The notes below the pieces were generated by a model. The model made no database searches, was not told the origin of the DNA, and saw nothing but the letters and a program-made list of their open reading frames with translations. Source: Margaritifera margaritifera (Eukaryota > Mollusca > Bivalvia > Unionida > Margaritiferidae). From it: a stretch of DNA of 64,000 nucleotides. The stretch covers positions 4,377,501 to 4,441,500 of the forward strand of contig JAQPZY010001610.1 in the NCBI GenBank assembly GCA_029931535.1, read 5' to 3'. Position 1 is the first letter of the stretch. Each line of letters begins with the position of its first letter. Below, piece by piece: positions 1 through 11,720 of the stretch. A program made the translations under genes and the position numbers.

Positions 1-423
1 TGCACACATCTAGTTCCTTACTAAAATCAAATCTATTGTGATCATGATATAAACTGCACTTTCATATAACAACACTGATAAAGAGTTTGATTCAAAATAT
101 GAACTATTTCAGTATTTATTATAATGAGAAAAAGTCTTACAAATAGTTCCTCACTGGTTAAGAAAAAGTAAATTTAACTCACCCCTCCTCCTCTCCAAGG
201 GTCAAGGTCACCATTAGAAAACACAATATTTGATACTGTTTTCAAATCTGAAACAGAGACATGGATACAACCATGTTACAATTTTAGCAATCTTTCCAAA
301 TGCACCCAATTTTCTGGAGACTTTTTATCAAGGAACAATTATACAGGAAACAAACATGATAAGGAATGGAGCAGCTGACCATGCACTTTTGAGATCTACT
401 GATCCCTTTTTCAAGGTGGATTA
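1..423. other. Unassigned intronic or flanking DNA
   Basis: AT-rich sequence. No exon, repeat or element was recognised. Confidence 0.4.
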
Positions 424-912
424 CACAAACAAAGAACAATTACAAACACAAACACAAACAATTACAAACACAAACAAAGAACAATTACAAACATAATTAC
501 AAACACAAACAATGAGCAATTACAAACACAAACAAAGAACAATTACAAACATAATTACAAACACAAACAATGAGGAATTACAAACACAAACAAAGAACAA
601 CTACAAACACAAACAATTACAAACACAAACAAAGAACAATTACAAAAACAAACAAAGAACAATTACAAACACAAAAAACAATTACAAACACAAACACAGA
701 ACAATTACAAACACAAACAATTAGAAACACAAACAAAGAACAATTATAAACACAAACAAAGAACAATTACAAACACAAACAAAGAACAATTACAAAAACA
801 AAAAATAATTACAAACACAAACAAAGGACATTTACAAACACAAACAAAGGACAATTACAAACACAAACAAAGAACAATTACAAACACAAAAAAGAACAAT
901 TATTAAAACAAA
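424..912. repeat. Purine-rich tandem array of ACAAACACAAACAAAGAACA type
   Basis: Built from the words ACAATTACAAACACAAACAA and AAAGAACAATTAC in variable order (period about 23 bp with many shorter units). The plus strand is almost free of G and T, hence weak open frames of N/T/K/Q residues that are not genes. Confidence 0.85.
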
Positions 913-2020
913 ACCATAAACAAAATATGTACTTACACAATCTTTTGTTATGGCCAAATAAAAATCACAGAATCTAAAATTAATCTAAAGTTAATATATC
1001 TGGAAAAAGGGCAGAAAATTGTATGCTTTGAACTATTACATTATGGCAAAATCAGATATTCCAATTTGACAGGAATATATATATATATATATGAAATACA
1101 TAATTGCATTTATTACACGTAAAACTGTTACTAAACATCCCACAAATCAAATAAGACAAACAAAAATTATACATTTTTAAAAGTACACAAAAATGGATCA
1201 AACATGGAATGCTATGTTAAAACATGTACCACAATAGAAGAGTATTGGTTCAAACCCTGCTACCTCCAATTCCTTTTATTCCAAAAATGAAAAGGAATAG
1301 GCATACATTTTTTTTCTTTTCAGGAAAGTTGGAGGGGGGTGGGAAGGGTGTTGGGGAATATTTGTCCCCAACAGTATTGAGCTTCTAGGAATTCTTACTT
1401 AGGAACAAATATGAAGAAGCCATGTGCCATTTACTATAAGCGCTTTCAAACCCTCCATCTTCTTTACATGCTGCATACCAATCAAGGTGACACCAAAGTT
1501 TAGAAATAAACATTGTAAAAATAAAGAGAACATCTTAACATAAGCAATGGTAAAAATTTGATAAAAATCCGTCAAACAGTATTAAAGTTATGAGCATTTA
1601 AAGATTTTTTCAGGGGAGATAATTCATGGTAACCATGTTATCTTTTCCTGATTTTCATGACATCACAGCTGAGGAATATCAATTTCAAATATTTATTAAA
1701 AAAATAAAGTACTTAAGACCGTTATGAAATACATCAAAATTAACATTCATCTTCTGATAAATATATTTGTAAAAGAAAAGGAGGTCACTTTAAATTAACT
1801 TTTTACTATGTTTTTCAGTAGCTTATATCTATATTATCTCACCTTTCTACCAATACTTAGATTTTGCTTGTCACTCTGTGTCTATATTTCTAAAACTTCC
1901 TATTTGGCAGTGCCCTATCCAACATTAAATCTGGCCCCAAGCTTTATAAAAACTTGTAAGGCCTTGTAGGTTTATTATCAGAGAAATATTGAACATGATT
2001 TGATTCTTGTTGATATTTAC
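913..2020. other. Intronic DNA, no recognised feature
   Basis: Holds a short TA run at 1076-1092 and a G-rich patch near 1330-1350. It was checked on the minus strand for the missing DPP7 exon with the LDPW or HHLDLR motifs; none was seen. Confidence 0.4.
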
Positions 2021-2177
2021 CTCGACCTAGGAATTGGATGGCAGACCAGTCATCTCGTGGTGTTACATTCCACTGCTGCTGACAATATTTGTTCCTATCC
2101 TGGTCTGTAAACGGCATCTCTGGGAACATGTCAGTCACATTGGTGCTGCCTCCCACTAGTGGAATCTCAGTACAAGC
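2021..2177 (-). CDS. DPP7: DPP7-like exon G (ACTE...NVTDMFPEMPFTD...LGR)
   Basis: 157 nt, 52 codons plus 1 nt: ACTEIPLVGGSTNVTDMF, PEMPFTDQDRNKYCQQQW, NVTPRDDWSAIQFLGR, then a split Gly. It aligns with DPP7 [32 protein letters not shown]..WGVxPRPDW...FWGG. There are two NVT sequons. The acceptor is TTTCCACAG and the donor GTAAAT. It leaves in phase 1; the next exon should carry the SNIIFSNGxLDPW catalytic Asp motif but is not between 1 and 2020. Confidence 0.94.
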
Positions 2178-2194
2178 CTGTGGAAAAGAGCAGA

Positions 2195-3105
2195 CTTAGC
2201 AGCATTCCTCGCATAATGTCAATTATATGCTGTACATTTTGTATGTCCCTGCAATATCTATGAAGGAAGCATAGTAGTATTACTAATGTCCATCCATCTC
2301 ATGTCATGTCAGTTGTAGTAGCATTTCTCACATGATGTCAGTGATTTGCTGTACATTCTGTATGACCCTGCAATATATACATGGAGCATATAGTATTATC
2401 AATGTCCATCCATTTTGTCCCATCCCATTATGTCCATTGTAGTAATGTTCCTCACATGATGTAAATTATATACTGCACATTTTATATGCCCCTGCAACAT
2501 CTATAGAGGAGGCATATATTATTATCAATGTCTGTCCATACTATTACGTCATGTCCCATCACATTATGTCATGTCCATCATAGCACATGATGTAAATGAT
2601 ATATTGCACATTTTATATGCCCCTGTGATATCTATGAAAGGAGCATATAGTATTAACAATGTCTGTCCATACTATTACGTCATGTCCCATCACATTATGT
2701 CATGTCCATCATAGCACATGATGTAAATGATATATTGCACATTTTATATGCCCCTGTGATATCTATGAAAGGAGCATATAGTATTAACAACGTCTGTCCA
2801 TACTATTACGTCATGTCCCATCACATTATGTCATGTCCATCATAGCACATGATGTAAATGATATATTGCACATTTTATATGCCCCTGTGATATCTATGAA
2901 AGGAGCATATAGTATTAACAACATCTGTCCATACTGTCATGTCATGTCCATTGTAGCAGCATTCCTTACATGATGTCAACGATATGCTGTACATTTTGTA
3001 TGACCCTGCAATATCTAAAGAGGTGGCAATAGTATTATCAATGTCCATCCATCCTGGCATGTTATGGCCCATCACATCATGTCATGTCCATCATAGCACA
3101 TTGTT
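2195..3105. repeat. 131 bp tandem repeat, about 7 copies
   Basis: CTATTACGTCATGTCCCATC recurs at 2541, 2672 and 2803 (131 bp steps), with diverged copies on both sides. Units share GCACATGATGTAAATGATAT and ATGCCCCTGTGATATCTATG. The array starts about 18 bases upstream of exon G in the intron. Confidence 0.9.
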
Positions 3106-3140
3106 GATTTTGTTTCAGATCAGTAACTTTTCATGAACTT

Positions 3141-3462
3141 CATGGATTAAGACCTATTTTGGAATGAGGCTTTATGGATTAAGACCTATTTTGGAATGAG
3201 GTTTCATGGATTAAGACCCATTTTGGAATGAGACTTTATGGATTAAGACCTATTTTGGAATGAGGCTTTATGGATTAAGACCTATTTTGGAATGAGGCTT
3301 TATGGATTAAGACCTATTTTGGAATGAGGCTTTATGGATTAAGACCTATTTTGGAATGAGGCTTTATGGATTAAGACCTATTCTGGAATGAGGCTTTATG
3401 GATTAAGACCTATTTTGGAATGAGGCTTTATGGATTAAGACCTATTTTGGAAAGAGGCTTTA
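3141..3462. repeat. 32 bp tandem repeat, about 10 copies
   Basis: Unit starts TGGATTAAGACCTATTTTGG and ends AATGAGGCTTTA. Copies are nearly identical, which suggests recent amplification. Confidence 0.95.
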
Positions 3463-3858
3463 CATTTAGAAGACCTTGGTAAAGTTTGATTGTCACTGTT
3501 TTCAAAATTTATTAAAGTTATGACTCCTATTTGACTTTAAACTTTCCCTTCATTTATATCATACTGGTGTCATGTCATCTAGACACATTTCTACTGGGTT
3601 TGCACAATGTGGAAGAGTGCATGAATTTTGGTGGTTACCTTGAAAAGTGCTTGAATTTGAGGTCAGCTCCAAAAAGTACTGGAAAAGTATGTAAAAGCTC
3701 CCAGTGGTCTTTGAAAAGTGCTTGAATTTTGAAATGCATTTCATTGGAAACAATAATTTAGTACACAAATATCCAAAGAAAAAGATTTGTTAAAAACGTC
3801 AGAAACTCAATGTTCCTGGAATTGTACTGTCATGCTGGGTCATGTACATATTCAGCAA

Positions 3859-4160
3859 GGTTTGGTTGCTTATGTACTCATTAGTAATCAGACTGGTTTG
3901 GTTGCATATGTACTCATTAGTAAGCAGACTGGTTTGGTTGCTTATGTACTCATTAGTAATCAGATTGGTTTGGTTCCTAATGGACTCATTAGTAATCAGA
4001 CTGGTTTTGTTCCTTATGTACTCGTTAGTAATCAGACTGGTTTGGTTGCTTATGTACTCGTTAGTAATCAGACTGGTTTGGTTGCTTATGTACTAATTAG
4101 TAATCAGACTGGTTTGGTTGCTTATGGACTCATTAGTAATCAGACTCGTTTGGTTGCATA
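3859..4160. repeat. 36 bp tandem repeat, first block (8.4 copies)
   Basis: Unit GGTTTGGTTGCTTATGTACT then CATTAGTAATCAGACT. The unit is a multiple of three, so open frames run through it (124 codons), with no sign of a real gene. The block stops abruptly at the 650 bp element and resumes at 4811. Confidence 0.95.
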
Positions 4161-4810
4161 GGTGGCACTCTCCAGTTTCGTACTTTGCATAGGGTTAGAT
4201 TTTTAAAGAAAAAGAATTACCCAAGTTTTCCTCACTGGTTGTCCTAGCTATTTAAAAAAGACCTTGTATATCTTAGGTATTGTTAAAAGAACTTTGAATT
4301 CCCTTTATTTTGGTGTATGATTGATGGGTGCAATTTGGGTTATAGAGTATACAGCTTGGTCTTACTTAAGATGTGCACCTCTCAAAAAACTGCTAGCTCG
4401 GCTTGGTAATTTTCGCTTCCTAGACTTCAAAGGTAAATTTTTTAAAAAAAGGGCCGATATTTTATTTACTTTTTATGTATTTTGTAATTCATTCATTGTA
4501 CTTTCAGAGGCTGGTATTGCCTACTCTGGCAAAATTTGTTTCCCTCTTTTAATAACTGCTGAAAATAGTGTACTTTTGACTAATTCAGGCGATTTTTCAA
4601 GTACTTTGGAGTGGCCATTTCTGTCTGCTGTGTGCTTAGATCATGTCCAATTTCCACAAGTACAATATGTAAAGAAATTCCAGCCGCAGTACATGAAAGT
4701 AGCATAGAGATATGCGAACATTCTCTCCATTGTGCATGTTGCAAATGCAAACAACTTCATCTTACACCTGTCACTCTCTCAGAAGCACGTATTATCTGTA
4801 GAGTGCCCCC
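4161..4810. mobile_element. 650 bp non-autonomous DNA transposon inside a minisatellite
   Basis: The left end reads GGTGGCACTCTCCAG and the right end, reverse-complemented, GGGGGCACTCTACAG: 13 of 15 positions match as terminal inverted repeats. It is flanked by ATA on both sides (..TTGC-ATA and ATA-TGTACTC), and the two flanks rejoin into an intact 36 bp unit. That gives a 3 bp target-site duplication and a reconstructable empty site. There is no transposase; the 128-codon open frame at 4321-4707 matches nothing I know. The superfamily is not settled. Confidence 0.72.
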
Positions 4811-5168
4811 ATATGTACTCAATAGTAATCCGACTGGTTTGATTGCTTATGTTCTCATTAGTAATCAGACTGGTTTGGTTGCTTATGTACTTTTTAGTAA
4901 TCAGACTGGTTTGGTTGCTTATGGACTCATTAGTAATCAGACTGGTTTGGTTGCATATGTACTCATTAGTAATCAGACTGGTTTGATTGCTTATGTACTC
5001 ATTAGTAATCAGACTGGTTTGATTGCTTATATACTCATTAGTAATCAGATTGGTTTGGTTGCATATGTATTCAATTAGTAATCAGACTGGTTTGGTTGCT
5101 TATGGACTCATAAGTAATCAGTCTGGTTTGGTTGCTTATTGTACTCATTAGTAATCAGACTGGTTTGG
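4811..5168. repeat. 36 bp tandem repeat, second block (about 10 copies)
   Basis: Same unit and orientation as 3859-4160; the two blocks were one array before the 650 bp element inserted. Some copies have GATTGC for GGTTGC. Confidence 0.95.
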
Positions 5169-6596
5169 GATTGTAACCACCTCATGATGTTTAAATGAAT
5201 GGATGCTGTTTTGATTATACCATTATGACTGATATTAAAGTTGTGTTAAGTACTCTACAATGGGAAGTGAACAAGATTTCTGTAAGCACTATATATAAGC
5301 AAGGGTGCCATGAGATGAACAAAGAGTGATGTGTTGTGTTTGTTTACAGGAAACGGATGCTGAGTTGATGGTGAAAATACTCTTAAGTCCCCTCGTAAGA
5401 GTGAAAAGCATAAAAAAAGTTTAAATATTAACAATAGCAATTAATTTAGAATACATTTAACTTGAATATGAAAAATTCCAGAAGGCGTCATAAATTCTGG
5501 CAAATATGACTACTAAATGCTAAGGTGTTGTAGACGGGATGACTGTATAACTACCCCCCCCCCCTCCCACCTCATGCCCCCTAAGCTATATATAGTGTCT
5601 TCACCTAGACCTAGTTTAATTAATTACCAAAAAATATTTCAGAGATGTTGTCTAAGAATTAAAAAATCTTAAATTTGAAATTCTGTGGACTCTACATGCC
5701 ATATAATCAACATTCATCTAAGTTAAGATGCAGTTAGTGATAGTGCTTGAAAATTGCATTTTTATACTTGAAAAGTGCTTGAATTTCCTGATGCAACATC
5801 TGTAAAAGCCATCCTGACCCCTCCATCACAATTCTGAACTTGATTCCAAATCTTACTAGAAAATTTTCTGACCAATCAGAAGGCTGCTTTTTGTACATTT
5901 AAATAAGATTTCCAAACCTGGAATAATCTGTATTACTCAAAATATTCAGTCAAGTTTTATGGTGGGCAGGCCTGATGAAACATCTGTTATTGACCTAAAT
6001 TTGATCGTGTGAAAGTTTGTTTTCCAGAGCTTATTCTGTGATCCTTCTAACACCAGTTGTGAGTAATTACAAAATGAGACGAGTCTGCTATCCCTTAATT
6101 TGGTGTTTATTAGTGAGTGAGAGCAAAATACTTGTATGATCCTGACAAAAACAAACAGAAAACAAAACTTACAGTAGAAAGTATGGATTTTTAATGAACA
6201 AAGTTTGCAACATTCTTGACAGAACAGCCTTTCATAAAAAAGAAACACTGGTCAGCAAAATTAGAACTGAAATAACATGTTTTTGGGTAGTACAAATTAT
6301 CTACCATATACATCACTGTAATACCTGTTATATCTCCAGAATTTGCTCATTATTTTCTGCTTATCACCAGCACTCCTATGTGGTAGACAAGAGCTCCAGA
6401 AATTCAAAGAAAGAATCACAGAGTGTATAATTGGAAACAATGTTAAATGTTTGAAATAATTTATTGTTAAGATTAGAAATAAAAAGTAATGGGAATAGCC
6501 CTAATATTCCAGAGGCATTTAAAACTCAAATCTGTCCTTTGAATGTGTTTGGTGATTTTAAAAAAAAATGAGATGAGAAATTTGCAACGTCTATAC
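5169..6596. other. Intronic DNA, no recognised feature
   Basis: Unique AT-rich sequence with a C-run at 5553-5562. Minus-strand open frames near 5255 and 5946 show no family motif. Confidence 0.4.
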
Positions 6597-6718
6597 CTGG
6601 TAATCCCAGGCAAGGCTATCAGGTCCAACACCACACCCTGTCTGGTCTGCACAAGAAACAAACTCAGTGAAGATGTCAAAACACTGCAGACTGCCTCCTG
6701 TCCCATTGTAAAATAAAC
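6597..6718 (-). CDS. DPP7: DPP7-like exon F (LFYNGTGGSLQCFDIF...AWDYQ)
   Basis: 122 nt: 2 nt finishing Gly, then 40 codons LFYNGTGGSLQC, FDIFTEFVSCADQTGCGVG, PDSLAWDYQ. It matches DPP7 LVYNxSG...CYDIY...SCADPTGCGTGPD.RAWDYQ. NGT is a potential glycosylation site. The donor is GTATAG. The acceptor drawn (CATTCCAG, AG at 6719-6720) is the last of thirteen near-identical acceptors spaced exactly 63 bp apart up to 7475-7476. Using a more distal one would extend this exon in frame by multiples of 21 codons. The coordinates given are the minimal exon, which corresponds to the ordinary family length. Confidence 0.92.
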
Positions 6719-7501
6719 CTGGAATGATACATATTATAGTCAAACACAGCAGACTGCCTCCTGTCCCATTGTAAAATAAATCTGGAATGATACACATTAG
6801 TGTCAAACACTGCAGACTGCTTCCTGTCCCATTGTAAAATAAACCTGGAATGATACATATTATAGTCAAACACAGCAGACTGCTTCCTGTCCCATTGTAA
6901 AATAAATCTGGAATGATACACATTAGTGTCAAACACTGCAGACTGCTTCCTGTCCCATTGTAAAATAAACCTGGAATGATACACATTAGTGTCAAACACT
7001 GCAGACTGCTTCCTGTCCCATTGTAAAATAAACCTGGAATGATACACATTAGTGTCAAACACTGCAGACTGCTTCCTGTCCCATTGTAAAATAAACCTGG
7101 AATGATACACATTATAGTCAAACACTGCATACTGCTTCCTGTCCCATTGTAAAATAAACCTGGAATGATACACATTATAGTCAAACACTGCAGACTGCTT
7201 CCTGTCCCATTGTAAAATAAACCTGGAATGATACACATTATAGTCAAACACTGCAGACTGCTTCCTGTCCCATTGTAAAATAAACCTGGAATCATACACA
7301 TTATAGTCAAACACTGCAGACTGCTTCCTGTCCCATTGTAAAATAAACCTGGAATGATACACATTATAGTCAAACACTGCAGACTGCTTCCTGTCCCATT
7401 GTAAAATAAATCTGGAATGATACACATTATAGTCAAACACAGCAGACTGCTTCCTGTCCCATTGTAAAATAAATCTGGAACGATACACATTATAGTCAAA
7501 C
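6719..7501 (-). repeat. 63 bp exon-derived array: 12 extra copies of the exon F 3' splice site and exon start
   Basis: On the minus strand each unit is GTTTATTTTACAATGGGACA plus GGAAGCAGTCTGCAGTGTTT plus GACTATAATGTGTATCATTC plus CAG: the first ~43 nt of exon F with ~20 nt of upstream intron including the acceptor. Acceptor AGs sit at 6719 + 63k for k = 0 to 12 with no indel. The frame stays open from 7613 through exon F. Copies differ from the exon by one missing T (TGTTTGAC against TGTTTTGAC) and at a few sites (GLFYNGTG or DLFYNGTG). Confidence 0.95.
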
Positions 7502-7730
7502 CTGCCTTAAAGGTCACCTGTATTAAGCAATTATTGGTTTGAGTTTTCAAGATCTTGTAAACCAAAATATTGAAGAAGTGAACCTCTACTGTATACATGT
7601 CATAAACAACCAACTGTCTTTAAAAGTCTGGCACTTTTCTCACTTCCCTTAGGTGACTGCTCAAGATAAGTTTGACTATATTTGGCTCCCATTTCACTAA
7701 AATCACAAACAAAAAGTCACTGCATATTTA

Positions 7731-7929
7731 CTGTATATGTGCTTATAAGTCGGGTCCAACTGCAGCTGTCACATAATGCATTGGCAGATTAGGGTCTATG
7801 TTGTTTGTTGTACTGATTACTCCTAACAAACTGAATAGACCCAGATCTGCCATCACATAATTCTCTGACATATCTGGGTCTATACAGTTTGCAGTTGGGC
7901 CCAATTTGTAAGCAAGTATATATGGTATG
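7731..7929. mobile_element. Foldback element, copy 1
   Basis: Ends in inverted TATATGTGCTTATAAGT and AAGCAAGTATATATGGTA. Inside are two hairpin arms of the AGACCCAGATCTGCCATCAC and GGTCTATGTTGTTTG type. It has the same layout as the copies at 12709, 32140, 37735 and 62684. Confidence 0.8.
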
Positions 7930-8099
7930 CCTACCCAGACCCTTCTATTTACACATAGGCTAATAGAAACTGGTTCACATATTGTTTGACACCACAGATC
8001 AAGAGATTATCACAGTATTCAACATAATATCTTCACATGCTTTAAATGAGTAAATGCACAGTCCTCTTTGTGGTACAAAAAAAATTCACAAAAATATCC

Positions 8100-8496
8100 C
8101 CTGAGTGCACAATCCTCAATCTTGGCATACCTGTTGGGAGGAAATCAGCTCATACAACCTCCCTTACTGAGTGCACAATCCTCAATCTTGGCATACCTGT
8201 TGGGAGGAAATCAGCTCCTAAAACCTCCACTACTGAGTGCACAATTGATATCTTTAACTGGCATGCCTATTAGGAGGAAATCAGCTCCTACAACCTCCCT
8301 TACTGAGTGCACAATTCTCTATCTTGGTATACCTCTTTGGAGAAAATCAGCTCCTACATCCTCTCTTATTGTGTGCATAATTCTCTATCTTGGTATACCT
8401 CTTAGGAGGAAATCAGCTCCTACAATCTCCCTTACTGTGTGCATAATTCTCTATCTTGGTATACCTCTTGGGAGGAAATCAGGTCCTACAACCTAG
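8100..8496. repeat. 66 bp tandem repeat, about 6 copies
   Basis: CTGAGTGCACAATCCTCAAT recurs at 8101 and 8167. Units also carry GGGAGGAAATCAGCTCCTAC. Later copies diverge (TGTGTGCATAATTCT). Confidence 0.92.
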
Positions 8497-9276
8497 CAGT
8501 GCTACCCAGAACATCTTGATTTTCTTGGAACTTACCACTAAGCATGAATTATGTCTTGTTACCACTTAACTTCATGGGGTACCTTAGCCTTAAACAAGAA
8601 TTTTACATATGCTTTATAGTGGGAAAGACAATGCATCTTTAAAATGGAGAGCTCCCAACAAAGACAAAGGGGGCTAATTCTTCTAGTATGTACATACATG
8701 GGATGGGGACAACTGTTTACGATACTATTGATGTGCACTTAATTTGAGCTTCAACCTCATGGAGTTTACTGAAATAATAATTATTTAAGCACACAGAGTG
8801 GATATTATGTTCAATAAGTCAGTTTCATTCTCACTGTCAACTGTCATTGCTTTCGTGCTTTTGAGCCCTTGAGAAAGGTATTTACTCTTGACTGCTCTAG
8901 AGCACCCGGCTATAAAATGGTACCAGCATGTGTTTGAGGGATGACTGTGATGGATTAGTATCCCATCCAGTGGAAGTAGTGTAACCTCAGTTCCTGCATG
9001 TAAGAACTAGTAATATGTTTACAGAAAATGACTGCCTTGCCACCCCCTCTTTAGCAATCTACTGTATAGAGGGTTTTTTCGCAGATGTAAAAATTTTTTT
9101 GATTTTGTTCAAAAATGGGGGATTTTTATTTGGCTAGTTTTATTTTCAAAATTATGGATCTAGACAGGTTATAATATTTAAGGAGGTAAATTCTGTTGGG
9201 ATTATATTTTGCAATCACATTATGAGACCATAAATCTGCTAAAATTTCTCCATTGCTAAAAATTTGTGCTATACCT
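8497..9276. other. Intronic DNA, no recognised feature
   Basis: No open frame or repeat of note. It ends at the border of the 16 bp array. Confidence 0.4.
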
Positions 9277-11720
9277 TATATGTACTATATGGTATATGTA
9301 CTATACAGTATATGTATGATATGGTACAAGTAGTATATGGTATATGTACTTATGGTATGTACTATATGGTATATGTACTTATGGTGTATGTACTTTTGGT
9401 ATATATACTATATGGTATAAGTAGTATATGGTATATATACTATATGGTATAAGTAGTATATGGTATATGTACTATATGGTATGTACTATATGGTATATGT
9501 ACTTATGGTATATGTACTTATGGTATATATACTATATGGTATAAGTAGTATATGGTATATATACTATATGGTATAAGTAGTATATGGTATATGTACTATA
9601 TGGTATGTACTATATGGTATATGTACTTATGGTATATGTACTTATGGTATATGTACTTATGGTATATATACTATATGGTATAAGTAGTATATGGTATATG
9701 TACTATATGGTATATGTACTATAAGGTATATGTACTATATGGTATGGGTACTATATGATATATGTACTATATGGTATATGTACTATAAGGTATATGTACT
9801 ATATGGTATATGTACTATATGGTATAAGTAGTATATGGTATATGTACTATATGGTATAAGTAGTATATGGTATATGTACTATATGGTATGTGTACTATAT
9901 GGTATATGTACTATATGGTATATGTACTATATGGTATAAGTACTACATGTATATGTACTATATGGTATATGTACTATATGGTATATGTACTATATGGTAT
10001 GTGTACTATATGGTATAAGTAGTATATGGTATATGTACTATATGGTATATGTACTATAAGGTATATGTACTATATGGTATGTGTACTATATGGTATGTGT
10101 ACTATATGGTATGTGTACTATATGGTATAAGTACTATATGGTATGTGTACTATATGGTATGTGTACTATATGGTATGTGTACTATGTGGTATATGTACTA
10201 TATGGTATATGTACTATATGGTATATGTACTATATGGTGTATGTACTATATGGTGTATGTACTATATGGTATGTACTATATGGTATGTGTACTATATGGT
10301 ATATGTACTATATGGTATATGTACTATATGGTATGTGTACTATATGGTATGTGTACAATATGTTATATGTACTATATGGTATGTGTACTATATGGTATAT
10401 GTACTATATGGTGTATGTACTATATGGTGTATGTACTATATGGTGTATGTACTATATGGTGTATGTACTATATGGTATGTACTATGTGGTATATGTACTA
10501 TATGGTATATGTACTATATGGTATGTGTACTATATGGTATGTGTACTATATGGTATGTGTACTATATGGTATATGTACTATATGGTATATGTACTATATG
10601 GTGTATGTACTATATGGTGTATGTACTATATGGTATGTACTATGTGGTATATGTACTATATGGTATATGTACTATATGGTATATGTACTATATGGTATGT
10701 GTACTATATGGTATGTGTACAATATGTTATATGTACTATATGGTATGTGTACTATATGGTATATGTACTATATGGTATGTGTACTATATGGTATGAGTAC
10801 TATATGGTATGTGTACTATATGGTATATGTACTATATGGTATGTGGTATGTGTACTATATGGTATATGTACTATATGGTACATACTATATGGTATGTGTA
10901 CTATATGGTATATGTACTATATGGTGTATGTACTATATGGTATGTACTATATGGTATATGTACTATACAGTATATGTACTATATGGTACATGTACTATAT
11001 GGTGTATGTACTATATGGTGTATGTACTATATGGTATGTACTATTTGGTATATGTACTATATGGTATATGTACTATATGGTATATGTACTATATGGTATA
11101 TGTACTATATGGTATATGTACTATATGGTATGTACTATATGGTATATGTACTATACAGTATATGTACTTTATGGTATGTACTATATGGTATATGTACTAT
11201 ATGGTATATGTACTACATGGTATATGTATTTTATGGTATGTACTATATGGTATATGTACTTTATGGTATGTACTATATGTTATATGTACTATATATTATA
11301 TATACTATATGGTATGTGTACTATATGGTATAAGTACTATATGGTATATATATTATATGATATATGTACTATATGGTATATGTACTATATGGTATGTGTA
11401 CTATATGGTATGTGTACTATATGGTATAAGTACTATATGGTATATGTACTATATGGTATAAGTACTATATGGTATAAGTACTATATGGTATATGTACTAT
11501 ATGGTATGTGTACTATATGGTATATGTACTATATGGTATATGTACTATATGGTATGTGTACTATATGGTATGTGTACTATATGGTATAAGTACTATATGG
11601 TATATGTACTATATGGTATGTGTACTATATGGTATGTGTACTATATGGTATATGTACTATATGGTATATATATTATATGGTATGTGTACTATATGGTATA
11701 TGTACTATATGGTATATGTA
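9277..11720. repeat. 16 bp AT-rich array, about 150 copies (2.4 kb)
   Basis: Unit GGTATATGTACTATAT with variants (GGTATGTGTACTATAT, GGTATAAGTACTATAT, GGTGTATGTACTATAT, shortened GGTATGTACTATAT). Purine-pyrimidine alternation and the TGTAC core make local palindromes. Open frames up to 502 codons of M/Y/V/C/I repeats are by-products. Remnants resume at 11848-11926 after a unique 127 bp interruption. Confidence 0.97.

Noticed and set aside
1..2020. Search for the final DPP7 exon(s) with LDPW and HHLDLR
   Set aside because: No matching minus-strand codons were seen, so the gene's end is placed outside the window.
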